Source of the DNA: Rhodopseudomonas palustris JSC-3b
GTDB lineage: Bacteria > Pseudomonadota > Alphaproteobacteria > Rhizobiales > Xanthobacteraceae
Reading direction: 5' to 3'
NCBI GenBank assembly: GCA_000504425.1
Contig: KI632513.1
Location: 3,314,148-3,370,382, forward strand
DNA: 56,235 nt
Shown here: in pieces, positions 43,735-52,228 of the stretch
Position numbering within the stretch: position 1 is the stretch's first letter
How the letters are laid out: every line of letters starts with the position of its first letter
The notes under the pieces: model-generated
Told to the model about the DNA's origin: nothing
Seen by the model: only the letters and a program-made list of their open reading frames with translations
The model's database searches: none
Program-made: the position numbers and the translations under genes

Positions 43735-44384
43735 GCGATCAACCCCGCGCGCAGATGCACCTGGCGATCCAGCAGCGCCGCCAGCCGTTCGCTGTGGGTC
43801 ACCATCAGAAAACTGCAGCCGCTGCGCGTCACCAGATCGCGCACCAGCCGCATCACCTCGTCGGCGGTGGCCTCATCGAGATTGCCGGTCGGCTCGTCGG
43901 CGAGCAGCAGCAAGGGCTTGGGCGCCAGCGCCCGGCCGATCGCGACGCGCTGCTGCTGGCCGCCGGACAATTGTTCGGGATAGCGCCGGGTCAGCGCGGC
44001 GAGGCCGAGCCGCTCGGTCAGCTCGCGCAGCCAATCCGGGTCGTGCCGTCCCGCGAGCTTGGCCTGGAACGCGAGATTGTCGGAGACCGTCAGGCTCGGG
44101 ATCAGATTGAATTGCTGGAACACCAGGCCCAGCCGGTCGCGGCGAAACGCGGCGCGGCCGGCATCGGGTAGGCTCGAAATCACGGTGTCGCCGAACCGCA
44201 CTTCGCCGCTGTCGGGCTGGTCGAGCCCGGCGATCAGATGCAGCAAGGTGCTCTTGCCGCTGCCGGATTCGCCGGTCAGCGCCACGCTCTCGCCCGCGCC
44301 GACCCCAAGATCGATGCCGCGCAGCACTTTGATGCGGTCCGGTCCCGAACGGTACGATTTGGTGAGGGCGCGGATGCGCAGCAT
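43731..44384 (-). CDS. ABC transporter ATPase, LolD/AttE type
   Basis: Energy subunit for the FtsX-like permease. From the ATG at 44384 it has 217 residues, typical for this branch; the frame continues to 44435 and includes another ATG at 44414. Walker A GESGSGKST, Q-loop FQQFNLIPSLTV, signature LSGGQQQR, Walker B LLLADEPTGNLDE and the switch His in VTHSERL are all intact. It is the first gene of an operon of three, divergent from the ATP-grasp gene. Confidence 0.92.
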   Translation of the reverse strand: MLRIRALTKSYRSGPDRIKVLRGIDLGVGAGESVALTGESGSGKSTLLHLIAGLDQPDSGEVRFGDTVISSLPDAGRAAFRRDRLGLVFQQFNLIPSLTVSDNLAFQAKLAGRHDPDWLRELTERLGLAALTRRYPEQLSGGQQQRVAIGRALAPKPLLLLADEPTGNLDEATADEVMRLVRDLVTRSGCSFLMVTHSERLAALLDRQVHLRAGLIA

Positions 44385-44578
44385 CTGCCTGAGGCTGGCG
44401 TGGCTACCGTGCATCGCGGCCGTGCTCGCGCTCAATCATTCAACGTCCTCGCTTATCGGTAGGCGGCGGGTTCTTGTCATATTGGGCCGGAAGGTCCGCG
44501 ACTCAAGCGCTGCCAAGCGTGGGCGGCCCGCTACTGTGTACGCTTGAACTGCGGGCCGGTTTCGCGCTACGGCGGCGA

Positions 44579-45832
44579 ATGGCCTCTGCCTCGCGCCCGA
44601 CCAAGCCGCTGCGCGTGCTGCTGTCCGAAGGCGGCAGTACCTCGGCGCGCGAGGCGATCACGCTGCTCGGGCTCGCCGGCCATCACGTCGAGATCTGCGA
44701 TCCGTCGCCGCGCTGCTTTGGCCGGATGTCGCGCTTTGTGCGTGCCTTTCACCGCTGCCCGGGGCTGCGCTCCGATCCGCTCGGCTATCTCAGCTTTGTC
44801 GAGGAGCTGTTGGCGCGGCGTCCATTCGACGTGCTGCTGCCGATCCATGAGCAGGGCCTGCTGTTTGCCAAGGTGCAGCATCGCCTGCGCCAGCACACTT
44901 CGCTGGCGCTGCCGAGCTTCGCCAGCTATCGCACCGCGCTCGACAAAGCGACGTTTAGCGCGGTGCTGAGTGAACTCGGCCTGCCGCAGCCGGCGACCAC
45001 CATTGTCGATTCATTGGCCGCGGCGCGCACTCATGCCGTGGGCGAGGCGCCGCTGGTGATCAAGGCCGCGATCGGCACCGCCAGCCGCGGCGTCTGGCTG
45101 GTACGCAATGCTGACCAACGCGCGGCGGCGTTCGCCGAGCTTGATCGCCTTAATCTTGGCGGTCGCCAGATCCTGTTGCAGCAATGGGTCGATGCGCCGG
45201 TCGAACACGCCCAGGCGGTGTTCCGCGACGGCGAGCTGCTGGCGCTACATGGCTATCAGCGGTTGATTGAGGGCGCGGGCGGGGGGCCGGCGCTCAAGCA
45301 GAGCGTGCGTCGCGACCTGGTGCGCACTGATCTTGCGCGGCTCGGCCGGCATCTTGGGTGGCACGGCGCGCTGTCGGTCGATTATCTGTGGCACGACGAG
45401 ACCGCGCTCTACATCGACTGCAATCCGCGGCTGGTCGAGCCGATGAGCGCGGCGCTCGCCGGCTGCGATCTGCTCGGCGCATTGCTGCAGGTGTCGCGTG
45501 GCGCGGGCTCGGCGCCGTTGCCCTGGGGACGCGAAGGGGTGCGTAGTCACCTCGCCATGCAGGTGTTGCTTGGCGCGGCGCTGCGCGATGGCTCGCGGCG
45601 GGCGCTGCTGCGCGAAATGCGGTCGCTGCTGACGCAAAAGGGAGCCTATCAGGGCAGTGTCGAGGAATTGACGCCGGTGCGCCATGATTGGCTGAGCGCC
45701 GTGCCGCTGGCCGCAACGGCGCTGCTGCTGCTCGCGCAGCCCAGCCTGGCAGAAACGCTGGCGGCAAAAGGCTGGGGCGACCATCTGCTCGACCCGGCCG
45801 CGCTGCACACTATCGAGCGCGACATCCGCTAG
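44579..45832 (+). CDS. ATP-grasp family protein
   Basis: A 417-residue ATP-grasp ligase-like protein. A Rossmann-type N-terminal part (LRVLLSEGGSTSAREAITLL, CDPSPRCFGRMSRFV) is followed by the grasp domain: PLVIKAAIGTASRGVWLVRN, QILLQQWVDAPVEHAQAVFR, and the metal-binding end LYIDCNPRLVEPM. These match carbamoyl-phosphate-synthase-like ATP-grasp enzymes that join an acid and an amine. The substrate is unknown, and no peptide precursor or biosynthetic genes lie nearby. The ATG at 44579 has only a weak binding site; a TTG at 44474 opens the same frame. Confidence 0.82.
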   Translation: MASASRPTKPLRVLLSEGGSTSAREAITLLGLAGHHVEICDPSPRCFGRMSRFVRAFHRCPGLRSDPLGYLSFVEELLARRPFDVLLPIHEQGLLFAKVQHRLRQHTSLALPSFASYRTALDKATFSAVLSELGLPQPATTIVDSLAAARTHAVGEAPLVIKAAIGTASRGVWLVRNADQRAAAFAELDRLNLGGRQILLQQWVDAPVEHAQAVFRDGELLALHGYQRLIEGAGGGPALKQSVRRDLVRTDLARLGRHLGWHGALSVDYLWHDETALYIDCNPRLVEPMSAALAGCDLLGALLQVSRGAGSAPLPWGREGVRSHLAMQVLLGAALRDGSRRALLREMRSLLTQKGAYQGSVEELTPVRHDWLSAVPLAATALLLLAQPSLAETLAAKGWGDHLLDPAALHTIERDIR

Positions 45833-45839
45833 CGGCCAG

Positions 45840-46025
45840 CTACAGCCCGCGCTGTTCGTCGTCGCGGTCCGGCTCGGGCGAGCAGATGTCGCCGGCGCCG
45901 TACAGCTCATCTTCCCATCCGGCAGGTTTCGGCGGCGGGGGTGGTGTTTCGGGCGGACTGGGCTCTTGCGGCGTCACCTGCTTGTTTTTCTTGCGGGTCG
46001 CCGCCCGGATGATCCGTTCAATCAT
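45840..46025 (-). CDS. small charged protein, function unknown
   Basis: A 61-residue product starting MIERIIRAATRKKNKQVTPQ, with a basic N-terminal helix, a poly-Pro stretch (PPPPPKPAG) and an acidic end (EPDRDDEQRGL). AAGGA lies nine bases before the ATG. It is convergent with the ATP-grasp gene (8 bases apart). An upstream 38-residue frame ends in an overlap with this start. The gene-like layout and binding site favour a real protein; no family recognised. Confidence 0.5.
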   Translation of the reverse strand: MIERIIRAATRKKNKQVTPQEPSPPETPPPPPKPAGWEDELYGAGDICSPEPDRDDEQRGL

Positions 46026-46134
46026 GGTTAACAATCCTTGAGTCAAAATAGCCGACCAGGCGCAATCGGCGATCTTCTAAAAACAGAATGTAAGCACGAA
46101 GTTCGATCGGCGGGCCGCGGAACGGACAGATCAT
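46018..46134 (-). CDS. possible 38-residue protein coupled to the next small gene
   Basis: Reads MICPFRGPPIELRAYILFLE then DRRLRLVGYFDSRIVNHD. The residue mix is protein-like, and its TGA lies inside the first codons of the following small gene (ATGATTGA). No good ribosome binding site is visible, and the same frame is open further upstream to 46233, antisense to the next gene. Listed as a candidate only. Confidence 0.25.
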   Translation of the reverse strand: MICPFRGPPIELRAYILFLEDRRLRLVGYFDSRIVNHD

Positions 46135-46210
46135 ATCTGCATTTTCTGCAAGATCGATGTTACACGGAGCAAGGTCGAGCGACCGATTCGCACGACCGAA
46201 CGGAGTCCCA

Positions 46211-46411
46211 ATGAGAAAGCCAAAGAGTGCCATCGAGGCGCCGACGGAAGGCTACTCGCTGATCGTCGATGGCCATTTCAAATCACATCATACGACCATC
46301 GAGGCAGCCGAGCAGGCCGCGGTCGCACTGAAGAACCGCTATCGCATGCTGCAAGTGCAGGTCTATGACGCCGCGTCCAAGACACGGTCGCTGGTTGCCG
46401 CACCGCTCTGA
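46211..46411 (+). CDS. small conserved-looking protein, function unknown
   Basis: A 66-residue soluble protein, MRKPKSAIEAPTEGYSLIVD, with an alternating strand-helix-strand pattern (GHFKSHHTTIEAAEQAAVAL, then RYRMLQVQVYDAASKTRSLV). GGAG lies six bases before the ATG at 46211; the frame to 46157 is not needed. It looks like one of the many short genus-restricted proteins of Bradyrhizobium relatives. A GC hairpin without T-run (46445-46468) follows. Confidence 0.6.
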   Translation: MRKPKSAIEAPTEGYSLIVDGHFKSHHTTIEAAEQAAVALKNRYRMLQVQVYDAASKTRSLVAAPL

Positions 46412-46482
46412 ATTGTCGTGAGATGACGCCGCTGCGGCGGCAACCCGCGCGCCGTTTGCGACGCGCGGAGGCAGGGGGCCGC

Positions 46483-46791
46483 TCAGATGCGGCGGCCGCC
46501 GCTCTGCTGGCTGGCCAGCCAATCGGAAAAAGACTGCGCCTTCTTCTCGGGCTTGCCGACGCTCTTGGTCTTGGAACCGGAACCCGGCTTGGTGGTGCGG
46601 GTCACCTTCTTCACCGTGGCGCGCTGCGGTTCCGCAGCTTCGCGCGCCAGCCGCAAGGCGCGCAGACGAGCCATGTTATCGCGCACCGCCTGTGCTTCGG
46701 CGTCGCGCTGCTCTTTGGTTGATTTACCCTGAAGATCAGGGCTGTCGGTGGCAGCGCGAAGTTGATCGCGCGCGGAATCGTCGTCAGTCAT
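46483..46791 (-). CDS. small basic/coiled-coil protein, function unknown
   Basis: A 102-residue hydrophilic product from the ATG at 46791 (MTDDDSARDQLRAATDSPDL). The N-terminal half is acidic with a likely helix (EQRDAEAQAVRDNMARLRAL); the C-terminal half is Lys/Thr/Ser-rich (TKPGSGSKTKSVGKPEKKAQ) and ends SFSDWLASQQSGGRRI. There is no membrane segment. The charge pattern could suit nucleic acid binding, but nothing is proved. Convergent with the 66-residue gene. Confidence 0.6.
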   Translation of the reverse strand: MTDDDSARDQLRAATDSPDLQGKSTKEQRDAEAQAVRDNMARLRALRLAREAAEPQRATVKKVTRTTKPGSGSKTKSVGKPEKKAQSFSDWLASQQSGGRRI

Positions 46792-47060
46792 ATCGTCTGG
46801 GCTTTTTTCTTGTCTTGCGTTGAGCGGACCGCCTGAACGCGCCGCCGGTTGGCGATAAACCACGGCGATGACATCGGACTGCAGTGGCGATCGCGGCCCC
46901 TTGATTTAACGTCTTCCGCGCCGCGGGCAAGGCTCGATTGCGCCGACCTTAGAAGCAGGCCGACCGTCAGTGGTGGCGGTCGGCCGGTTCAACCTTGGGG
47001 GGTGGTCAGATTGCGCGTAAGGGCGCGGGGCCCTGCGCATCAGGACATACGATTGGAGGT

Positions 47061-48992
47061 TTACTGAGTTGCCACTCGTATGCCGCCGAAGATGCCGATC
47101 CCCGGCTTCAGATATCCGTTAGGATTCTCATAGTGTTTGTTAAAGACATTGTCGATGCGGCCAAAGATCGTCGTTTGGCTGGTCGCCCTGTATTCGGCGG
47201 CGAGATTTACGATGGCGTAACCTGGCGACCAGACATATTTTGTAGGGTAAGCGACCCGATCAACATCATACCACTCACTGACGGCCAGCAACGTTCCGGT
47301 TACCTGCCACTGATCAGTGGGGGTCCATAATGCTGTGACGCTACCCTTATGCTTGGGGCGGCGCCTCAACGGCTCGTCTGTCTGAGCGTCGAATGCCTCA
47401 GTGTAAGTGTAGTCTCCGCGCAGACTCAATTGCGGACCAACCGTCCAAGCGGCGAATGCCTCGATGCCTCTGGTCTTTGCTTGACTGACGTTCAAGTAGG
47501 ACCAATACGATCCGAAGCTAGTATATTGAATGAGGTTGGTGACGTCGTTGTGGAAATAAGTGGTGCCAAAACGTACGCGGCCTCCTTCAACAGGCTGCTC
47601 AAAACCTACATCCCAGCCAGTGCTCTCTTCAGGCTTCAAGTTTGGGTTGCCCAAGGTGATCGAGCCAAAGATGTTGTAGCTGCCGTATAGCTGGTCAAGA
47701 CTCGGAGGCTTGAAGCCAGTTCCGTAGCTCGCTTTCAGCTTCGTCTCTGTGCCTGGAATCAATACTGCAGGCGCGATTCGGTAAGTGTCATGCCCGCCGA
47801 ACGCATCATTGTAGTCATGACGAACGTTGCTAACGACGAAAATACGTTCAGCAAACTGGGACTGCAGTTCAGCATAGACGCCTTTGTTGCCGTTGCTGAC
47901 GTCAACTCGTCCAGTTGGCGTGTAAATGCTGTTGTTTTGATAATAGTCCTTCTGTTGGTCGGCGCCGAGCACAACCGTCTGACCGGGAAGTGCCTGAATA
48001 ACGCTGCGCCAATCATATTTCAGGCGCTGACCATTGTAGATGGACATCCCCGAACTCGTCTCGGTCGGTCGGGACAGGTCAGTGTAATCGACACCGAAAT
48101 AGTTTTTGATACGTCCATCAAGCGCTGACCAGACGGCCTCGCCGCGAGTGAGCGCCTGGCGGGGCGTGCCAGTATCCTGGGCTGTAAAACCGTAATTCGG
48201 GTATCGGTAATCTGAGTTGGTGAACCGACCAACCCAATTCACACTGAAGTCTTCGTTGAAGTCGTAGCCAAGGCGTGCAGAGATAGTCTTATTGTCATAG
48301 TAGGATTTGGTTTGTTGCACGCTTGGCGTGATCAGCCGGTCTGGAACGTTTGGGACGGAAGTTGCGCGGAGATGAATGATATTGAAGGCGTAATTGATTT
48401 TGTCCTGCGCCCCACTGAAGCCGGCAGTCTGATTGAAAGTGCCGAATGAGCCAGCTTCGGCTGATGCTGTTGCCCTGACAGGACCGCTCCCCTTTCTCGT
48501 GGTGATGGAAATCACGCCGCCGATGGCGTCTGAGCCATAGAGCCCGCTCTGTGGGCCGCGTAGTACTTCGATGCGAGCGATGTCGCCTGTCAGCAACTGT
48601 GAAATGTCGGCGGAACCGTTGGGGTCAGATGGGTCTCCAATGTCAACGCCATCGATCAGCACCTTGACGTGGCGTGCTTCGGTGCCGCGAATGTAGACTT
48701 GGGCTGTGCCACCTGGGCCGCCGGTTTGGATGACATTGAGTCCCGGCACCGTCGCCAGCACCTCCGATACTGTTCGACGCTGCTCGCGCTCGATGTCGGC
48801 GGCAGTGATCACGGTGACCGAACTTGCCACCTGGCTGAGCGGCGTCGCGGTGCCGGTCGGGCTGACCACGATGGTCGGCAGCGCCTCCGGATCAGCCTTG
48901 GCCGGCGATGCGATCAAGGCCAATGCCGGCACCAGCACGCTGCTGGCCAGCAGCGCCCGCGACCACGGGGTGGAACAACGATGGATAGTCAT
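47061..48992 (-). CDS. btuB: TonB-dependent vitamin B12 receptor
   Basis: Outer-membrane, TonB-energised receptor for cobalamins, 643 residues. Signal peptide about residues 1-33 (LLASSVLVPALALIASPAKA); TonB box/early plug TIVVSPTGTATPLSQVASSV; plug domain with VLIDGVDIGDPSDPNGSADI and RIEVLRGPQSGLYGSDAIGG; then a 22-strand barrel ending with the IFGRIDNVFNKHYENPNGYL block. The gene lies behind a cobalamin riboswitch, and btuCDF are divergent, so the B12 assignment is firm. Base composition is odd: the first 230 bases are very GC-rich, like the neighbours, while most of the barrel is far lower in GC (28 of 60 at 47521-47580). Confidence 0.95.
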   Translation of the reverse strand: MTIHRCSTPWSRALLASSVLVPALALIASPAKADPEALPTIVVSPTGTATPLSQVASSVTVITAADIEREQRRTVSEVLATVPGLNVIQTGGPGGTAQVYIRGTEARHVKVLIDGVDIGDPSDPNGSADISQLLTGDIARIEVLRGPQSGLYGSDAIGGVISITTRKGSGPVRATASAEAGSFGTFNQTAGFSGAQDKINYAFNIIHLRATSVPNVPDRLITPSVQQTKSYYDNKTISARLGYDFNEDFSVNWVGRFTNSDYRYPNYGFTAQDTGTPRQALTRGEAVWSALDGRIKNYFGVDYTDLSRPTETSSGMSIYNGQRLKYDWRSVIQALPGQTVVLGADQQKDYYQNNSIYTPTGRVDVSNGNKGVYAELQSQFAERIFVVSNVRHDYNDAFGGHDTYRIAPAVLIPGTETKLKASYGTGFKPPSLDQLYGSYNIFGSITLGNPNLKPEESTGWDVGFEQPVEGGRVRFGTTYFHNDVTNLIQYTSFGSYWSYLNVSQAKTRGIEAFAAWTVGPQLSLRGDYTYTEAFDAQTDEPLRRRPKHKGSVTALWTPTDQWQVTGTLLAVSEWYDVDRVAYPTKYVWSPGYAIVNLAAEYRATSQTTIFGRIDNVFNKHYENPNGYLKPGIGIFGGIRVATQ

Positions 48993-48998
48993 GAAGAA

Positions 48999-49038
48999 CC
49001 TCGGTTCGACGTCTGTGGCACGTCACAGCGAACCGAGG
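48999..49038 (-). promoter_or_regulatory. hairpin sequestering the btuB ribosome binding site
   Basis: A 10-bp stem (CCTCGGTTCG / CGAACCGAGG) with an inner CTGTG/CACAG stem, ending six bases before the btuB start. On the mRNA the 3' arm ends CCGAGG, and GAGG is the only plausible Shine-Dalgarno sequence. When folded it should block translation; this is the likely expression platform of the riboswitch. Confidence 0.7.
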
Positions 49039-49104
49039 GCTGGGGCGTCTTATGACGCCGACCAACCGATGCCCGTAATCCCCGACCGGCATCCTCGCGT
49101 GTGA

Positions 49105-49300
49105 CCACTATCGACGGCAGGTCTCCTGGCTCGCGGGTCGTTGACCTTCCATCGCCTTCCCAGGCCCGAGTCGCCCAGTGGCATCAGACGAAAGACTCGC
49201 CGCTTACAGTTGCGGGGGCAGCTACGGCATTGGAACCTGCTTCAAATGAAGCGTTCCGCACCGCATTCCCTTTTGATCCTCTTTCGAGGAACCGTCTTGG
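49105..49300 (-). ncRNA. cobalamin riboswitch
   Basis: On the minus strand upstream of btuB the conserved cobalamin aptamer elements occur in order: GGGAATGCGGTGCGGAAC (5' core), GCCCCCGCAACTGTAAGC (49202-49219), then GCCAGGAGACCTGCC, the B12 box, at 49116-49130. Binding of adenosylcobalamin or a related cobalamin should switch off btuB. Ends are approximate. The adjoining hairpin at 48999-49038 suggests translational rather than transcriptional control. Confidence 0.95.
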
Positions 49301-49450
49301 CCATCTAGGAAACCGCTATTGAGAGTGTCAACCAACCTGCGGTACAGCCCGCGCTTTCCTGGTTATTTCCCGGTCGGGCGTTGCAGAATTGTCATTGCGG
49401 CTTGTGCCAGTCCGCAGGGGCTGTAAGAGCATCGGGCCGAATCATCGGGG

Positions 49451-50506
49451 ATGCGCGTGACAACGAATCAGCAGCCGGACCAGCCGATCGGCTTCGCCGC
49501 CCGGAGCCGCCGGGCCGGCACGGTGCTGGCCATGACGGTTTTGGTCGTGCTCCTGATGCTGGCGTCGCTGGGCGTCGGCGCGGTCGAGCTGTCGCCGCTG
49601 ACGGTGATCGATGCGCTGCTCGGCCGCGGCGGCGAGATCGAGCAGGTGATCGTGCAGGACATCCGCCTGCCGCGCGCCATTCTGGCGGTGGCGGTCGGCG
49701 CGATCCTCGGCCTGTCCGGTGCGGCGCTGCAGGGCCTGTTGCGCAATCCTTTGGCCTCGCCGGAACTGTTCGGCGCACCGCAAGCGGCAGCGTTCGGCGC
49801 GGTGCTGGTGATCGCGCTCGGCCTTGCCGACGTGCGCTCGTATGCGCTGCCGGTCGCGGCGATCATCGCCGCCTTCATCTCGGTATTCGCGCTGTTGGCG
49901 GTCGCTGGCCGTAATGCCGGCATGCTGCTGTTGATCCTCGCCGGGCTCGCGGTGTCGAGCCTTGCGGGTGCCGCGACCGTGCTGGTGATGAATCTCGCCA
50001 GCAATCCCTATGTCGCGCTCGAAATCGCGTTCTGGATGCTGGGCTCGCTCGAGGATCGCAGCTTCCGCCATGTCATGCTGGCGCTGCCCTTCATCCTGGT
50101 CGGCGGTGCCATGCTGTTTGGCCGCCGCCATGCCTATCGCGCGCTCAGCCTCGGCGAAGAGACCGCGCAGAGCCTCGGCATCGATGTCGGCCGGCTGCGG
50201 CTGTGGGTGATCGCCGGGGTCGCGCTTGGCGTCGGCGCCAGCGTCGCGGTCACCGGCAGCATCGGCTTTATCGGCCTGGTGGCGCCGCATCTGATGCGGC
50301 CGCTGGTCGGCCAGGACCCGGGGCGGCTGTTGCTGCCGAGCGCGCTGGCCGGCGCCGGCCTGCTGCTCGCCGCCGATATCGCGGTGCGGCTGATCCCTTC
50401 CACCAGCGACATCAAGGTCGGGGTGCTGACCTCGCTGATCGGCGTGCCGTTCTTCCTGTATCTGATCATTCGCAAGCGCCGCGCGCTGAGCGGAGGCGCG
50501 GCATGA
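49451..50506 (+). CDS. btuC: vitamin B12 ABC transporter permease
   Basis: Inner-membrane permease of the FecCD/BtuC family, 351 residues and about ten transmembrane helices. Signature stretches: DIRLPRAILAVAVGAILGLS, GAALQGLLRNPLASPELFGA, TGSIGFIGLVAPHLMRPLVG and STSDIKVGVLTSLIGVPFFL. It transports the ligand handed over by BtuF. The assignment to B12 rather than siderophore rests on context: riboswitch-controlled btuB is divergent at 48992. btuD overlaps its stop in ATGA. No second riboswitch is visible before btuC. Confidence 0.92.
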   Translation: MRVTTNQQPDQPIGFAARSRRAGTVLAMTVLVVLLMLASLGVGAVELSPLTVIDALLGRGGEIEQVIVQDIRLPRAILAVAVGAILGLSGAALQGLLRNPLASPELFGAPQAAAFGAVLVIALGLADVRSYALPVAAIIAAFISVFALLAVAGRNAGMLLLILAGLAVSSLAGAATVLVMNLASNPYVALEIAFWMLGSLEDRSFRHVMLALPFILVGGAMLFGRRHAYRALSLGEETAQSLGIDVGRLRLWVIAGVALGVGASVAVTGSIGFIGLVAPHLMRPLVGQDPGRLLLPSALAGAGLLLAADIAVRLIPSTSDIKVGVLTSLIGVPFFLYLIIRKRRALSGGAA

Positions 50507-51282
50507 GCGCGCCGTTCCTGCAGGCCCAGCAGCTCGCGGTCCGGCTGTCCGGGCGGGCGGTGCTGAGCGAGGTGGCGCTGGCGCTGCCGGCGCGCCATCT
50601 GGTGGCGATGGTCGGGCCGAACGGCGCCGGCAAATCGACCTTGCTGCGCGCGCTGGCCGGCTTGGTGCCGGTGCAGGGCGAGATCACGATCGGTGGCGAA
50701 CGGCTGGCGGCGCTGTCGCTACGCGAACGCGCCCGGCGCTTTGCCTATCTGCCGCAGGGCGATACCGCGCATTGGTCGCTGCCGGCGCGCGATATCGTGG
50801 CGCTCGGCCGCTATCCGCATGGCACCGTCGATCCGGAGCGGCTGACCGCCGCCGATCGAGAGGCGGTGACGCAGGCGATGCAGGCCACCGATGTCACTGC
50901 CTTTGCCGACCGGCCGATCACCGAATTGTCGGGTGGCGAGCGCAGCCGGGTGGCGCTGGCGCGGGTGCTGGCGGTGCAGGCGCCGGTGCTGCTTGCCGAT
51001 GAGCCGACTGCCTCGCTCGACGCTCGCCATCAGCTTGATGTGATGCGCTATCTGCGCAACGCCGCCGATGCCGGCACGCTGGTGATCGTGGTGACCCACG
51101 ATCTTGGCCTCGCGTCGCGCTTTGCCGATAGCGTGCTGGTGCTGGCGGATGGGCAATTGGTGGCGCAAGGCAAGCCGGCCGATGCGCTCACCGATGCGGT
51201 GCTGTCAAAGGTGTTCCGCGTCAATGCCTATCGCGCCGCGCATCAAGGCGAGCCGGTGATCGTGCCCTGGGAGGCGGCGTGA
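50503..51282 (+). CDS. btuD: vitamin B12 ABC transporter ATPase
   Basis: ATPase partner of BtuC, 259 residues from the ATG at 50503. Walker A GPNGAGKST, Q-loop FAYLPQGDTAHW, signature LSGGERSR, Walker B VLLADEPTASLD, switch histidine in VVTHDLGLA; all present. The C terminus is typical of the FecE/BtuD group. The frame is open far upstream into btuC, but the overlap start is clear. btuF starts at a GTG overlapping its stop. Confidence 0.93.
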   Translation: MSAPFLQAQQLAVRLSGRAVLSEVALALPARHLVAMVGPNGAGKSTLLRALAGLVPVQGEITIGGERLAALSLRERARRFAYLPQGDTAHWSLPARDIVALGRYPHGTVDPERLTAADREAVTQAMQATDVTAFADRPITELSGGERSRVALARVLAVQAPVLLADEPTASLDARHQLDVMRYLRNAADAGTLVIVVTHDLGLASRFADSVLVLADGQLVAQGKPADALTDAVLSKVFRVNAYRAAHQGEPVIVPWEAA

Positions 51283-52121
51283 ACGCCGCCGCGCTGCGCG
51301 CGCTGGCGCTGCTCGGCGCGTTGTTGGCCGCGGGCGCGGCACTGGCGGCGGAGCGGCCGTCGGTCGCCTCCACCAATGTCTGCACCGATCAGATGGTGAT
51401 GACGCTCAGTGATGCCGCGCAGATCAAGGGGCTCAGCCCCTATTCGCGCGATCCCTCGCAATCCTGGCTTGCGGCCGAAGCGCACCGCTTCAAGCGGCTG
51501 TCGGGCGGCGCCGAGGATTTGATGATGCTGCGCCCGGACCTGGTGGTGTCCGGCAGCTATGACAAGCGCGCCACCCGCGAAATGCTGCAGCAGCAGGGCG
51601 TGAAGGTGGTGACCTTCAACGTCATGCCGGACTCGCTCGATGAGGTGAAACAGCAGATCCGCAAGATGGCGGCGCTGCTTGGCCATCCGGACCGTGCCGA
51701 GCTTGAAGTGGCGCGGCTCGATGCGGCGATCGCGCGCGCGCGGGCCGCGGTGGCGCCGCGGGCGCTGCGGGTGCTGCCGCTGTGGCGGCGCGGCTGGGTG
51801 TCGGGGCAGGGCAGCCTGATCAGCCTGTTGTTCGCCGAGGTCGGCCTCATCAACGCCGCCAGCGATCTTGGCGTGGCTTCGGGCGGCTATGCGTCGCTCG
51901 AAGCGATCGTGAAATCCAAGCCCGATCTGATCCTGGTCGCCGACGGCGCCGACTACGCCGAGGACGAAGGCACCGCGCTGCTGCTGCATCCGGCGTTGCA
52001 GCGCTTTTATCCGGCCACGAAACGGATCGTTATTCCCGAGCGGCTGACAGTATGCGGCGGCGTGATGCTGGCCGATGCGCTCGATCTGCTGGTCGCGGAA
52101 CTGACGCGGATTGCGCGCTAG
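51279..52121 (+). CDS. btuF: vitamin B12 periplasmic binding protein
   Basis: Periplasmic class III binding protein, 280 residues, GTG start with GGGAGG upstream and a 4-base overlap with btuD. Signal peptide ALRALALLGALLAAGAALAA. Mature protein: RPSVASTNVCTDQMVMTLSD, SWLAAEAHRFKRLSGGAEDL, LRPDLVVSGSYDKRATREML and the C-lobe RIVIPERLTVCGGVMLADAL. It captures cobalamin imported by BtuB. The third gene in btuCDF; 107 bases separate it from the MFS gene. Confidence 0.92.
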   Translation: MNAAALRALALLGALLAAGAALAAERPSVASTNVCTDQMVMTLSDAAQIKGLSPYSRDPSQSWLAAEAHRFKRLSGGAEDLMMLRPDLVVSGSYDKRATREMLQQQGVKVVTFNVMPDSLDEVKQQIRKMAALLGHPDRAELEVARLDAAIARARAAVAPRALRVLPLWRRGWVSGQGSLISLLFAEVGLINAASDLGVASGGYASLEAIVKSKPDLILVADGADYAEDEGTALLLHPALQRFYPATKRIVIPERLTVCGGVMLADALDLLVAELTRIAR

Positions 52122-52228
52122 CAACGCGCATCGCGGCGCCGCGGCGTTGGTTGCAGGGGCAGCTGTACCGCCGCATAGTGCGCAAGCTCGGGCGGCCGCA
52201 GTTCCGTGCAAAGTGAGGCGGACCACGG

